A stretch of 64,000 nt of DNA from Pseudomonas viridiflava (GCF_900590885.1 NZ_UUON01000050.1:1-64000), one strand, 5' to 3'; positions 41,048-50,424 are shown, counted from the first letter of the stretch. The notes: generated by a model from the sequence alone, not told the origin. Translations and numbers: made by a program.

Positions 41048-41338
41048 ATGCGTACATTCAATCGCCTGCTGTTGACTGGCCTGATTGCACTCGCTCCGAT
41101 GGCTGCCATGGCGGCCGACAGCGCGCCGTCAGGCGACCCGGAAGTGACCATTCGCACGGAAGGCGACAAGACTATCCAGGAATACCGCCAGAACGGTTTC
41201 CTGTATGCAATCAAGGTCACCCCCAAGGGTGCACCGCCGTATTTCCTGGTGCGCGCGGACGGAACCGATGCGAACTTCATCCGCTCTGACCAGCCGGATA
41301 TGCTGATCCCGTCATGGAAGATCTTCGAATGGAAATGA
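41048..41338 (+). CDS. DUF2782 family exported protein
   Basis: A 96-aa exported protein with a signal peptide (MRTFNRLLLTGLIALAPMAAMA) and the DUF2782 core VTIRTEGDKTIQEYRQNGFL, then YAIKVTPKGAPPYFLV, ending SWKIFEW. Function unknown. It is divergent from polA and about 55 nt upstream of thrB, the same order as in P. aeruginosa, where it probably shares the thrB transcript. AAGG precedes the ATG. Confidence 0.87.
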   Translation: MRTFNRLLLTGLIALAPMAAMAADSAPSGDPEVTIRTEGDKTIQEYRQNGFLYAIKVTPKGAPPYFLVRADGTDANFIRSDQPDMLIPSWKIFEWK

Positions 41339-41394
41339 TTTCTTAACTTAAATTGGCGCCGTGTACCGCGGCGCCCGTACTGGCAGTTTTAACC

Positions 41395-42348
41395 ATGTCT
41401 GTGTTCACCCCCCTGGCTCGGCCCGAGCTGGAAACCTTTCTCGCCCCTTACGGGCTCGGCCGCCTGCTTGATTTCCAGGGGATTGCTGCCGGCAGCGAAA
41501 ACACCAATTTCTTTATCAGCCTGGAACAGGGCGAATTCGTCCTGACCCTGGTTGAGCGCGGCCCCGTCGCCGAAATGCCGTTTTTCATCGAGCTGCTCGA
41601 CGTGCTCCACGACGCCGACCTGCCGGTGCCTTACGCCCTGCGCACCACCGACGGCGTGGCTTTGCGCGAGCTCAAAGGCAAGCCGGCACTGCTGCAACCG
41701 CGCCTGGCCGGCAAGCACATCAAGGACGCCAACGCGCAACATTGCGCCCAGGTTGGCGACCTGCTCGGCCACCTGCACCTGGCCACTCAAGGCGAGAAAG
41801 TGCTGGAGCGCAAGACCGATCGCGGGCTGGACTGGATGCTCACCGAGGGCGCGCAGCTGATTTCGCACCTCAACCACGCCCAGCAGCGCCTGCTTCAGGA
41901 TGCGTTGGCCGAGATCGAAGCCCACAAGGCCGATATCCTCGCCCTGCCACGCGCCAATGTGCATGCCGACCTGTTCCGCGACAACGCGATGTTCGAAGGC
42001 ACGCACCTGACTGGCCTGATCGACTTCTATAACGCCTGCTCAGGCCCGATGCTGTACGACGTGGCAATCGCCTTGAACGACTGGTGCTCGGACGCGCAGG
42101 GCGTGATTGATGGGCAACGCGCCCGTGCGCTGCTGGGTGCCTACGCAGGGTTGCGGCCGTTTACCGCGAAGGAAGCCGAGCTGTGGCCGACCATGTTGCG
42201 CGTGGCGTGTGTGCGGTTTTGGTTGTCACGCCTGATCGCAGCCGAGTCGTTTGCCGGGCAGGATGTGTTGATTCATGACCCGGCGGAGTTTGAGCAGCGC
42301 CTGGCGCAACGCCAGCAGGCCACGGTCCACCTGCCGTTCGCGCTCTAA
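41395..42348 (+). CDS. thrB: Homoserine kinase (APH-fold type)
   Basis: A 317-aa cytoplasmic kinase that phosphorylates L-homoserine in threonine synthesis. It belongs to the aminoglycoside-phosphotransferase-fold type used by Pseudomonas, not the GHMP-type ThrB of enterics. Visible motifs are GIAAGSENTNFFISL, the catalytic loop NVHADLFRDNAMF and metal-binding LTGLIDFYNACSGPM. The start MSVFTPLARPELETFL is family-typical; an upstream frame start at 41353 is unlikely. A REPIN follows the stop. Confidence 0.93.
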   Translation: MSVFTPLARPELETFLAPYGLGRLLDFQGIAAGSENTNFFISLEQGEFVLTLVERGPVAEMPFFIELLDVLHDADLPVPYALRTTDGVALRELKGKPALLQPRLAGKHIKDANAQHCAQVGDLLGHLHLATQGEKVLERKTDRGLDWMLTEGAQLISHLNHAQQRLLQDALAEIEAHKADILALPRANVHADLFRDNAMFEGTHLTGLIDFYNACSGPMLYDVAIALNDWCSDAQGVIDGQRARALLGAYAGLRPFTAKEAELWPTMLRVACVRFWLSRLIAAESFAGQDVLIHDPAEFEQRLAQRQQATVHLPFAL

Positions 42349-42367
42349 CTGCCCCTGCAGGGCAAAA

Positions 42368-42461
42368 AATGTGGGAGGGGGCTTGCCCCCGATGGCAGTC
42401 TGTCAGTAAGTACACCTGTGGCTGACACACCGCTATCGGGGGCAAGCCCCCTCCCACATTT
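42368..42461. repeat. REPIN element R3 (symmetric)
   Basis: Inverted arms AATGTGGGAGGGGGCTTGCC and its complement (GGCAAGCCCCCTCCCACATT), each with the CCCCCGAT / ATCGGGGG inner part, separated by about 50 bp. It lies between thrB and znuA, which are convergent. Confidence 0.9.
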
Positions 42462-42476
42462 GATCTTTGTTGAGGC

Positions 42477-43397
42477 TTAGAGCGACTCCAGGCACCCGGC
42501 CAGGTCATTCCCCAGCTTATCCAGCACCTGCTCGTAACCCTGCGCCGTGGCCGGGGTGTAGCCGCCCAGTGCATCCAGCTCTGCCAATTTCACCGGCAAG
42601 CCAGCCACCAGGGTTTCAGCCAGACGCGGACGCAAAGGTGGTTCACTGAACACACAAGTCTTGCCCACTTCCTGCAAACGCGTGCGCATCGCCGCTACAT
42701 GCTGGGCGCCTGGTTGCACTTCCGCGGCCACACTGAACACCCCGGCGTGCTTGAGGCCGTAGGTGTCTTCGAAGTAATCAAAGGCTTCGTGGAACACGAA
42801 GTAAGGCTTGTCGCCAATCCCCGCCATGCGTTTTTTCAGGCGTGCATCCAGCGCATCCAAACGTTCATCGAAGGCTTTCACGTTGCTCTGATAACGCTCG
42901 GCATTCGCCGGGTCGGCGGCGCTGAGGTCAGCGGCCATTCGCGCGGCAATGACGCGAGCGTTGACCGTCGACAACCACAAATGCGCATCCAGGCTGCCCG
43001 GACGGTGATCATGATCATGCTCGTCGGCATCATCAGCGTGAGAGTGGCTATCTTCGGCGAAACGACGCAGTTTCATGCCGGGAAGGTCCTGCACCGCCAC
43101 CGTTGGCAAACTCCGCCCCTTGAGCACGCGCGGCAGGAAGCTTTCCATGTCCGGGCCAATCCAATACAGCAGGTCCACCGACTGCACGCGCCGTACGTCG
43201 GATGGGCGCAACGCATAGTTATGCGGCGACGCGCCCGGCGGCAGCAACACCTCTGGAACGGCCACACCGTCCTGCACAGCCGCGGCAATCAGCTGCAACG
43301 GTTTGATGCTCGTCAGCACCTTGACCTCAGCCTGAGCGGCGCCAGCGATGAACAAACTGGTGAAAAATACGACAAAAACGGGAAAAAGTCGGGACAC
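42477..43397 (-). CDS. znuA: Zinc ABC transporter substrate-binding protein
   Basis: A periplasmic zinc-binding protein of about 306 aa. A signal peptide (MSRLFPVFVVFFTSLFIAGA, cleaved near AQA) is followed by EVKVLTSIKPLQLIAAAV, LPPGASPHNYALRPSDVRRV (zinc His) and a His/Asp-rich loop (HSHADDADEHDHDH) typical of ZnuA. No ATG is available; GTG codons at 43397 and 43406 are the candidates, and 43397 was chosen for the better signal peptide. It is divergent from zur across a 67-bp gap containing a Zur-like box. Confidence 0.92.
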   Translation of the reverse strand: MSRLFPVFVVFFTSLFIAGAAQAEVKVLTSIKPLQLIAAAVQDGVAVPEVLLPPGASPHNYALRPSDVRRVQSVDLLYWIGPDMESFLPRVLKGRSLPTVAVQDLPGMKLRRFAEDSHSHADDADEHDHDHRPGSLDAHLWLSTVNARVIAARMAADLSAADPANAERYQSNVKAFDERLDALDARLKKRMAGIGDKPYFVFHEAFDYFEDTYGLKHAGVFSVAAEVQPGAQHVAAMRTRLQEVGKTCVFSEPPLRPRLAETLVAGLPVKLAELDALGGYTPATAQGYEQVLDKLGNDLAGCLESL

Positions 43398-43424
43398 GAT
43401 GACCACTCAATGACGTAGGAACGG

Positions 43425-43437
43425 GTAACATAATAAC
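43425..43437. promoter_or_regulatory. Probable Zur operator
   Basis: GTAACATAATAAC is an imperfect AT-rich palindrome similar to the Pseudomonas Zur box core. It sits midway between divergent znuA and zur-znuCB, as expected for a zinc-responsive operator controlling both directions. Confidence 0.6.
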
Positions 43438-43464
43438 GTCTCTATCAAATGTCTGTCGCCGCTC

Positions 43465-43947
43465 ATGCCTAAAACACCGCTTGCCAGCCGTCCCCACGAC
43501 CACTCTCACTGCGTGCATACCGCGCTGTCCGAGGCCGACACCCTGTGCGCGCAGAAGGGCTTGCGCCTGACTGCCCTGCGCCGCCGCGTGCTGGAACTGG
43601 TGTGGCAGAGCCACAAGCCGCTGGGCGCCTACGACATCCTTGGCGTACTCAGCGAGCAGGACGGCCGCCGCGCCGCGCCGCCGACCGTGTACCGCGCGCT
43701 GGATTTCCTGCTGGAAAACGGCCTGGTACACCGCATCGCCTCGCTCAATGCCTTCGTCGGCTGCAACCACCCGGAGCACGCGCATCAGGGCCAGTTCCTG
43801 ATCTGCCGCGACTGCCACGCCGCCATCGAGCTTGAACAAAAAAGCATCAGCGACGCGATTATCAAAAGCGCTGCCGACGTCGGCTTCACGGTCGAAGGGC
43901 AAACGGTCGAAGTCGTCGGCCTGTGCTCGGGCTGCCAGGGGGCTTGA
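43465..43947 (+). CDS. zur: Fur-family zinc uptake regulator Zur
   Basis: A 160-aa Fur-family repressor (called np20 in P. aeruginosa). The winged-helix part contains LRLTALRRRVLELVWQSHKP and PPTVYRALDFLLENGLVHRI; metal-binding residues include FVGCNHPEHAHQ, the CRDC pair and a C-terminal CSGC, giving a structural zinc site. It represses zinc uptake when zinc is sufficient. The stop overlaps the znuC start (TGATG), so it is cotranscribed with znuCB and probably self-regulated through the box at 43425. Confidence 0.93.
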   Translation: MPKTPLASRPHDHSHCVHTALSEADTLCAQKGLRLTALRRRVLELVWQSHKPLGAYDILGVLSEQDGRRAAPPTVYRALDFLLENGLVHRIASLNAFVGCNHPEHAHQGQFLICRDCHAAIELEQKSISDAIIKSAADVGFTVEGQTVEVVGLCSGCQGA

Positions 43948-44732
43948 TGAGCAACGCGTTAATCCGCCTGGAACAGGTCGGGGTCACGTTCGCCGGGCAA
44001 AACGTGCTGGATAACATCGCGCTGAGCGTGGAGCCGGGCCAGATCGTCACCCTGATCGGCCCCAACGGCGCCGGCAAGACTACCCTGGTGCGCGCAGTCC
44101 TCGGCCTGCTCAAGCCCGACACCGGCAGCGTGTGGCGCAAGCCCAAGCTGCGTGTCGGGTACATGCCGCAAAAATTGCATGTGGACCCGACGCTGCCCTT
44201 GTCCGTACTGCGCTTCCTGCGCCTGGTGCCCGGTGTAGACCGCGCCCGCGCCCAGGCGGCGCTCAAGGAAGTCGGGGCCGAACAGGTCATCGACAGCCCG
44301 GTGCAGAGCATCTCCGGCGGCGAAATGCAGCGTGTGCTGCTGGCCAGGGCCCTGTTGCGCGAGCCCGAACTGCTGGTGCTGGATGAACCCGTGCAAGGCG
44401 TTGACGTGGCCGGCCAGGCCGAGCTGTACAGCCTGATCACGCGCCTGCGCGACCGCCATGGCTGCGGCGTGCTGATGGTCTCCCACGACCTGCACCTGGT
44501 AATGAGCACCACCGACCAGGTGGTGTGCCTCAACCGTCACGTGTGCTGCTCCGGTCACCCGGAACAGGTCAGCGGCGACCCGGCGTTTGTCGAACTGTTC
44601 GGCAAGAACGCGCAGAGCCTGGCGGTTTACCACCACCATCACGACCACGCCCATGATTTGCACGGCGCGGTGGTCGACGACCCTTCCGCTCCCCATACCC
44701 ACGTCCATGGAGATAGCTGCAAGCATGGCTGA
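43947..44732 (+). CDS. znuC: Zinc ABC transporter ATPase
   Basis: A 261-aa ABC ATPase of the zinc importer, with Walker A GPNGAGKT (residues 38-45), signature SISGGEMQRVLLARALL, Walker B LLVLDEPVQGVDVAG and the switch His in VSHDLHLV. A His-rich tail (YHHHHDHAHDLHG ... HTHVHGD) may bind zinc and is common in ZnuC. ATG at 43947 overlaps the zur stop by one base, and its end overlaps znuB by eight bases. Confidence 0.94.
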   Translation: MSNALIRLEQVGVTFAGQNVLDNIALSVEPGQIVTLIGPNGAGKTTLVRAVLGLLKPDTGSVWRKPKLRVGYMPQKLHVDPTLPLSVLRFLRLVPGVDRARAQAALKEVGAEQVIDSPVQSISGGEMQRVLLARALLREPELLVLDEPVQGVDVAGQAELYSLITRLRDRHGCGVLMVSHDLHLVMSTTDQVVCLNRHVCCSGHPEQVSGDPAFVELFGKNAQSLAVYHHHHDHAHDLHGAVVDDPSAPHTHVHGDSCKHG

Positions 44733-45513
44733 TTTTCTGCTCTACGCCCTGCTGGCAGGCTTGGCTTTGGCACTGGTGGCGGGCCCATTGGGCTCGTTCG
44801 TGGTCTGGCGGCGCATGGCCTATTTTGGCGACACCTTGTCCCACGCCGCGCTGCTCGGCGTGGCCATGGGCTTTCTACTGGATGTGAGCCCGACCATCGC
44901 CGTGACCGTCGGCTGCCTGCTGCTCGCGGTGCTGCTGGTGACCCTGCAACAGCGCCAGCCGCTGGCTTCCGACACGCTGCTGGGCATCCTCGCGCCGAGC
45001 ACCTTGTCCCTGGGCCTGGTGGTGCTGAGCTTCATGCATGAAGTGCGCATCGACCTGATGGCCTACCTGTTCGGCGACCTGCTGGCGATCAGCCCGACTG
45101 ACCTGGCCTGGATCCTCGGCGGCAGCGCGGCCGTGCTGGTGTTGCTGGTGACCCTGTGGCGCCCGCTGCTGGCAATCACCGTGCACGAAGAGCTGGCCAC
45201 GGTCGAAGGCCTGCCGGTGCCGGCCCTGCGCATGGCACTGATGCTGTTGATCGCGGTAGTGATCGCTGTTGCGATGAAGATTGTCGGCGTATTGTTGATC
45301 ACGTCGCTGCTGATCATTCCCGCCGCCGCCGCCCAGCGCCATGCCCGCTCACCCGAGCAAATGGCCATTGGCGCCAGCCTGTTGGGGATGCTCGCAGTGT
45401 GCGGGGGCCTGGCGTTGTCCTGGTTCAAGGACACGCCGGCCGGGCCGTCGATTGTGGTCACGGCGGCCGCCCTGTTTCTGCTGAGTTTTGTCCTGCCCCG
45501 TCGAGGGGTGTAG
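44725..45513 (+). CDS. znuB: Zinc ABC transporter permease
   Basis: A 262-aa membrane permease of the ZnuB/metal ABC-3 family with about seven to eight hydrophobic helices and typical segments GPLGSFVVWRRMAYFGDTLS and HAALLGVAMGF, plus DLLAISPTDL. The start at 44725 overlaps znuC by eight bases, indicating coupling. It completes the zinc importer with ZnuA and ZnuC and ends the zur-znuC-znuB operon. Confidence 0.94.
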   Translation: MADFLLYALLAGLALALVAGPLGSFVVWRRMAYFGDTLSHAALLGVAMGFLLDVSPTIAVTVGCLLLAVLLVTLQQRQPLASDTLLGILAPSTLSLGLVVLSFMHEVRIDLMAYLFGDLLAISPTDLAWILGGSAAVLVLLVTLWRPLLAITVHEELATVEGLPVPALRMALMLLIAVVIAVAMKIVGVLLITSLLIIPAAAAQRHARSPEQMAIGASLLGMLAVCGGLALSWFKDTPAGPSIVVTAAALFLLSFVLPRRGV

Positions 45514-45550
45514 ACTTGCTCGCTTTTTGCGCAAATAGAGAGTCGCAGGA

Positions 45551-46270
45551 ATGAAGCCGTTCAACTCCCGTTATCTGCTCCTTGCCGCATTTTCCCTGCT
45601 GCTGGGCGCCTGTCAAAGCACACCGCCCGCCGCCCCCGAGGCCCCGGACGCACGCGCTGCGGCCATCGCGCAGCTGGAACAAAACCTGGCCAGCAGCGAG
45701 CTGGCCACCGCCGAAGACCAGCTGGCCGCGTTGCAAGCCCAGTCGCCCAACGACCCGACGCTGGAGCCGTACCAGCGCCAGCTGGCCGAAGCCTACCTGC
45801 AGCGCAGCCAGATTGTGTTGCAAAAAGGCGACGTCAACGCCGCCGCCACCGCCCTGAGCCGCGCCCGCGCGCTGATGCCCAAGGCCCCGGCGCTCACCGG
45901 TGGCGTCAACAGCGCCATCAGCCATGCGCGCAAGGCCGAGCTGGATCAAGCCGAAGCCGCGCTGAAAGCCGCTGAAGCCAAGCCCGCCGCCAAGGTCATC
46001 GACCCGGCCGCGCCCAGCACGACCGTGGCGCTGAACCTCACGGATATCGAGGAACTGCGCCATCAGCTGGATGCGGTCGCCACCGACGTGGTGAATTACC
46101 AGTGCGACGTGAGCATCCAGGCCCCGCGCACCGAGGATTACCCGTGGCTGGCCACGTTGCTGACCAAACGGGTGAAGCGAATTGATTCGGGGTATGACCT
46201 GAAGATTCACCGGCAGATTTTGAAACATATTCCGGCGCAGGTTGTTTTAATTCCGCGCAAGGCGGACTAA
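45551..46270 (+). CDS. Predicted lipoprotein with TPR-like helical repeats
   Basis: A 239-aa predicted lipoprotein. The N-terminus MKPFNSRYLLLAAFSLLLGA ends in a lipobox Cys at residue 21. The middle is Ala-rich and helical (ELATAEDQLAALQAQSPNDP ... LAEAYLQRSQIVLQKGDVNA), a tetratricopeptide-like pattern, and the C-terminal part (NYQCDVSIQAPRTEDYPWLA) is distinct. The same gene sits between znuB and metN in P. aeruginosa but has no known function. AGTCGCAGGA precedes the ATG, 37 nt after znuB. Confidence 0.78.
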   Translation: MKPFNSRYLLLAAFSLLLGACQSTPPAAPEAPDARAAAIAQLEQNLASSELATAEDQLAALQAQSPNDPTLEPYQRQLAEAYLQRSQIVLQKGDVNAAATALSRARALMPKAPALTGGVNSAISHARKAELDQAEAALKAAEAKPAAKVIDPAAPSTTVALNLTDIEELRHQLDAVATDVVNYQCDVSIQAPRTEDYPWLATLLTKRVKRIDSGYDLKIHRQILKHIPAQVVLIPRKAD

Positions 46271-46274
46271 AAGC

Positions 46275-46310
46275 ATCGGGGGCAAGTCGACGATTCGACT
46301 TGCCCCCGAT
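46275..46310. repeat. REP palindrome R4 (single)
   Basis: A perfect 16-bp inverted repeat: ATCGGGGGCAAGTCGA and TCGACTTGCCCCCGAT with a 4-nt CGAT loop. Unlike the other copies it lacks outer GTGGGAGG arms. It lies between convergent genes and could also act as a terminator. Confidence 0.85.
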
Positions 46311-46335
46311 AGCGGTTTAACAAACAGCAAATGAC

Positions 46336-48477
46336 TTAAGCCGGAATCGCCTTGGCCTTCGCCTCCCGATCCCAGACCCGATGCTGGGCAATCGCCGCAA
46401 AAAACGCCTTGAACGCCTTCGCATCCGTCCCCACGATCAACCCCGCATCCGCCTCAAGCTTGAGCTGATCCAGCAACGGTTTCACCTCACTGGCCACCGC
46501 AATCGCCTTGAGGTGCTTGTACGCCTCCAACACGTAATGCAGCGCCACGCCGTCACCGCTCAGTGCCTTCACGGACTCTTTCCCGCCAGGGATAAACACC
46601 GCGTCGAACGCCACCGACGGCAAACCTTCCATCGATGCATCCACCGCCAGGCTCTTGCCATCGGCCGTGGTCACCGGTGCAGACGTCGGCCCCAGCAACT
46701 TGGCATGCGCGCCTTCGGCCTCCAGGGCCTTCTTCAACGCCGCAATCGCCGCCCCATCCACACCATTGGCCGCGAGGATCGCCACCTTGCGCGTCTTGAT
46801 ATCGCCCGACAGCAGGTTGGCCTGGCTCAAGGCCGGGGAACGCGACAGCGAAGACTCGCGCTCCGGCACCGTGCCTTTCTTCGGCACCGGCAAGCCCAGG
46901 TTCTGCGCCACACGTTTGGCCAGCTCCAGGTCGATGTTGGCCAGGATCTCGTTTACCTGGCGCGCGCGAATGAATTCACGCTCCACCTTGCCAAGCTCAA
47001 AACTGTAGGCCGCGATGATGTGCTCTTGCTCATGCTTGCTCATGCTGCGGAAGAACAGGCGCGCCTGGGAGAAGTGATCACCGAACGACTCACTGCGCTC
47101 GCGCACCTTATGGGCGTCGATGCGTTCGTGATACGACTCGAAGCCGCCATCCTGGGCCGCCGGCGGGGTTTCTTTGGGCCAGCCGCCATCAATTGAATTC
47201 GGCTCGTAGGCCGCGCGGCCTTTATCGACAGTGATGCGGTGCATCGCATCGCGCTGGCCGTTATGAAACGGCGCCACCGGCCGGTTGATCGGCAACTCAT
47301 GAAAATTCGGCCCACCCAGTCGGCTGATCTGCGTATCGGTGTAGGAAAACAGCCGACCTTGCAGTAGCGGGTCATTGGAGAAGTCGATACCCGGCACGAT
47401 ATGGCCCGGGCAAAACGCCACCTGCTCGACCTCCGCAAAGAAGTTGTCCGGGTTGCGGTTGAGCACCATCTTGCCCAGCGGCGTGATCGGCACCAGCTCT
47501 TCGGGGATCAGCTTGGTGGGGTCGAGGATGTCGAAGTCAAAGGCATGTTCCTTGTCTTCCGGGATCACCTGTACGCCCAATTCCCACTCAGGGTAGTCGC
47601 CGCTCTCGATGGACTCCCACAAGTCACGACGATGGTAGTCGGTATCTTTACCGGCAAGCTTTTGCGCTTCATCCCACACCAGGGAGCAGGTGCCGACCGT
47701 AGGGCGCCAGTGGAATTTGACGAAATTGGACACGCCCTTCGCATTGATGAACCGGAAGGTGTGCACGCCAAAACCCTGCATCGACCGTAGGCTTTTTGGA
47801 ATCGCGCGGTCAGACATGGCCCAGATCACCATGTGTGCCGACTCCGGCTGCAGCGAGACAAAATCCCAGAACGTATCGTGGGCCGAGCCACCGGTAGGAA
47901 TCTCGTTGTGCGGTTCAGGTTTTACCGCGTGGACAAAGTCGGGAAACTTGATCGCATCCTGAATGAAAAACACCGGCATGTTGTTGCCCACCAGGTCGAA
48001 GTTGCCTTCCTCGGTGAAAAACTTCACGGCAAAACCACGCACATCACGCACGGTATCGCCGGAGCCGCGTGGGCCCTGCACGGTGGAAAAACGCAGGAAT
48101 ACCGGGGTTTTGTGCCCGGGGTCGCGTAGGAAGCCGGCCTTGGTCAGCTCGGAATGGTTTTCATAAGACTGAAAGTAACCATGGGCGCCAGTGCCGCGGG
48201 CATGCACGATGCGCTCGGGGATTCGCTCATGGTCAAAATGCGTGATTTTTTCACGCATGATGAAATCTTCGAGCAGCGAGGGGCCACGGGCGCCCACCTT
48301 CAAGCTGTTCTGGTTGTCGGAAATTTTTACACCCTGGTTGGTACGCAGGGCCTGGCCGGTAGCGTCGGAGCGGAAAGCTTCCAAATCCTGAAGCTTGGCG
48401 TTGGTGTTGCCACGGTCCAGGGTATCGGTGCCCGCGAGTTCACTCTTAGGCGGGGTCGCTGGCTTCTTGGTACTCAT
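46336..48477 (-). CDS. katE: Large-subunit catalase HPII
   Basis: A 713-aa large monofunctional haem catalase. The catalytic His lies in RIVHARGTGAHG (residue 92), the distal Asn in NFDLVGNNMPVFFIQD (about 165) and the proximal haem Tyr in RLFSYTDTQISRLGG (about 379). After about residue 560 a DJ-1/PfpI-like domain follows (RKVAILAANGVDGAAIAAL ... DAVFIPGGKES), as in E. coli KatE. AAGGAG precedes the ATG. Members are usually stationary-phase induced; no clear RpoS promoter could be named. The intergenic gap upstream includes a small CCCAGG...CCTGGG inverted repeat. Confidence 0.94.
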   Translation of the reverse strand: MSTKKPATPPKSELAGTDTLDRGNTNAKLQDLEAFRSDATGQALRTNQGVKISDNQNSLKVGARGPSLLEDFIMREKITHFDHERIPERIVHARGTGAHGYFQSYENHSELTKAGFLRDPGHKTPVFLRFSTVQGPRGSGDTVRDVRGFAVKFFTEEGNFDLVGNNMPVFFIQDAIKFPDFVHAVKPEPHNEIPTGGSAHDTFWDFVSLQPESAHMVIWAMSDRAIPKSLRSMQGFGVHTFRFINAKGVSNFVKFHWRPTVGTCSLVWDEAQKLAGKDTDYHRRDLWESIESGDYPEWELGVQVIPEDKEHAFDFDILDPTKLIPEELVPITPLGKMVLNRNPDNFFAEVEQVAFCPGHIVPGIDFSNDPLLQGRLFSYTDTQISRLGGPNFHELPINRPVAPFHNGQRDAMHRITVDKGRAAYEPNSIDGGWPKETPPAAQDGGFESYHERIDAHKVRERSESFGDHFSQARLFFRSMSKHEQEHIIAAYSFELGKVEREFIRARQVNEILANIDLELAKRVAQNLGLPVPKKGTVPERESSLSRSPALSQANLLSGDIKTRKVAILAANGVDGAAIAALKKALEAEGAHAKLLGPTSAPVTTADGKSLAVDASMEGLPSVAFDAVFIPGGKESVKALSGDGVALHYVLEAYKHLKAIAVASEVKPLLDQLKLEADAGLIVGTDAKAFKAFFAAIAQHRVWDREAKAKAIPA

Positions 48478-48742
48478 CAGTCAAAACTCCTTATTCAAAG
48501 TGGCCAGAGCGGTCCCCGGCTCGTTTGAGCAAAACCCCAGGCACGGCACCTGGGAAATCGAGTTGCTTAAGTAGTGACTGATGGGGTTTTGGGCCGTTCC
48601 TTTTTTATGACCTTTGATCGCGTTATTGCCAAATCGCTGGATGAATGCGAAATAAATGCTAAGAAACGCTATACGGACAGGCTAAAATGCGCGCCCGGCT
48701 AACCGCTGATCCCTTTTCCATGCGCCCCACAAGGTTCGCTAC

Positions 48743-49750
48743 GTGATCGAGTTTCATAACGTCCATAAAACCTACCGCGTCGCCGGTAAGGAAATCCCCG
48801 CGCTGCACCCCACCAGCCTGCGCGTCGAGAACGGCCAGGTGTTTGGCCTGATCGGCCACTCCGGTGCGGGAAAAAGTACCCTGCTGCGTCTGATCAATCG
48901 CCTGGAACAGCCAAGCGGCGGTCAGATCAATGTCGACGGTGAGGAAGTCACCGCGCTGGACGCCAACGGCCTGCGCCGTTTCCGTCAGCAGGTCGGGATG
49001 ATTTTCCAGCACTTCAACCTGCTGGCGTCCAAGACCGTCGCCGACAACGTGGCGCTGCCGCTGACCCTGGCCGGCGAACTGTCGCGCAAGGAAATCGACC
49101 AACGCGTGGCTGAATTGCTCGCCCGTGTCGGCCTCTCGGACCACGCCAAGAAGTACCCGGCGCAGTTATCCGGTGGCCAGAAACAGCGCGTCGGCATCGC
49201 CCGCGCCTTGGCGACCAAGCCAAAAATCCTGCTGTGCGACGAAGCCACCAGCGCCCTCGACCCGCAAACCACCGCCTCGGTGCTGCAGCTGCTGGCCGAG
49301 ATCAATCGCGAGTTGAAGCTGACCATCGTGCTCATCACCCATGAAATGGACGTGATCCGCCGCGTCTGCGACCAGGTGGCCGTGATGGATGCCGGCGTGA
49401 TCGTCGAGCAAGGTTCGGTGGCCGAGGTGTTCCTGCACCCCAAGCACCCGACCACCAAGCGTTTTGTGCAGGAATCCGAGCAAGTCGACGAAGGCGAACA
49501 GCGTGATGACTTCGCCCACGTACCGGGCCGCATCGTGCGTCTGACGTTCCAGGGCGAAGCGACCTACGCGCCACTGCTGGGTACCGTCGCCCGTGAGACG
49601 GGTGTGGACTACAGCATCCTTGCCGGTCGGATCGACCGCATCAAAGACATCCCCTACGGGCAACTGACCCTCGCCGTCACCGGCGGCGACATGGAAGCCG
49701 CGTTTGCGCGCTTCACCGCCGCTGACGTCCACATGGAGGTCCTGCGCTAA
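48743..49750 (+). CDS. metN: Methionine ABC transporter ATPase
   Basis: A 335-aa ATPase of the D/L-methionine importer. Walker A is GHSGAGKST (residues 38-46), the signature LSGGQKQRVGIARALA, Walker B ILLCDEATSALDP; the C-terminal 75 residues (RIVRLTFQGEATYAPLLG ... FTAADVHMEVL) form the NIL domain that senses methionine for transinhibition. The start is GTG with AAGG upstream. Its TAA overlaps the metI ATG. Confidence 0.94.
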   Translation: MIEFHNVHKTYRVAGKEIPALHPTSLRVENGQVFGLIGHSGAGKSTLLRLINRLEQPSGGQINVDGEEVTALDANGLRRFRQQVGMIFQHFNLLASKTVADNVALPLTLAGELSRKEIDQRVAELLARVGLSDHAKKYPAQLSGGQKQRVGIARALATKPKILLCDEATSALDPQTTASVLQLLAEINRELKLTIVLITHEMDVIRRVCDQVAVMDAGVIVEQGSVAEVFLHPKHPTTKRFVQESEQVDEGEQRDDFAHVPGRIVRLTFQGEATYAPLLGTVARETGVDYSILAGRIDRIKDIPYGQLTLAVTGGDMEAAFARFTAADVHMEVLR

Positions 49751-50424
49751 TGGAAGTCCTGTTGAGTTTCTTCGCCAATATCGACTGGTCCGAAATCTGG
49801 CTGGCCACCGGCGACACCATGACCATGCTGTTCGGTTCGCTGTTCTTCACCGTGGTGCTGGGCCTGCCGCTGGGCGTGCTGCTGTTTTTGACCAGCCCGC
49901 GCCAACTGTTTGAACAGAAGGGCCTGTACGCGCTGCTGTCGCTGATCGTGAACATCCTGCGTTCGCTGCCGTTCATCATCCTGTTGATTGTGATGATCCC
50001 GTTCACCGTACTCATCACCGGCACGTCGCTGGGGGTGGCCGGCGCGATCCCGCCACTGGTTGTGGGTGCAACACCGTTCTTTGCGCGCCTGGTGGAAACC
50101 GCCTTGCGTGAAGTGGACCGCGGCATCATCGAAGCCACCCAGTCCATGGGTGCCAGCACGCGTCAGATCATTACCAACGCGCTGTTGCCCGAAGCCCGCC
50201 CTGGCATTTTCGCGGCGATTACGGTGACGGCGATTACACTGGTTTCCTACACGGCCATGGCCGGTGTGGTGGGTGCCGGTGGCTTGGGTGACCTGGCGAT
50301 CCGTTTCGGTTACCAGCGCTTCCAGACCGATGTGATGGTGGTCACCGTGGTGATGCTGTTGATCCTGGTGCAAATTCTGCAAACCGTCGGCGACAAGCTG
50401 GTGGTGCACTTTTCTCGAAAATAA
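49750..50424 (+). CDS. metI: Methionine ABC transporter permease
   Basis: A 224-aa permease with five hydrophobic helices and the coupling segment ALREVDRGIIEATQSMGAST, where the EAA-type loop contacts MetN. The start overlaps the metN stop by one base (TAATG). With MetN and MetQ it forms a methionine importer of the MetNIQ type. Confidence 0.94.
   Translation: MEVLLSFFANIDWSEIWLATGDTMTMLFGSLFFTVVLGLPLGVLLFLTSPRQLFEQKGLYALLSLIVNILRSLPFIILLIVMIPFTVLITGTSLGVAGAIPPLVVGATPFFARLVETALREVDRGIIEATQSMGASTRQIITNALLPEARPGIFAAITVTAITLVSYTAMAGVVGAGGLGDLAIRFGYQRFQTDVMVVTVVMLLILVQILQTVGDKLVVHFSRK

Noticed and set aside
46275..46310. Perfect hairpin as a plain transcription terminator
   Set aside because: It shares the REP core with other intergenic elements and lacks a T tract, so it is better explained as a REP copy, though it may still affect transcription.
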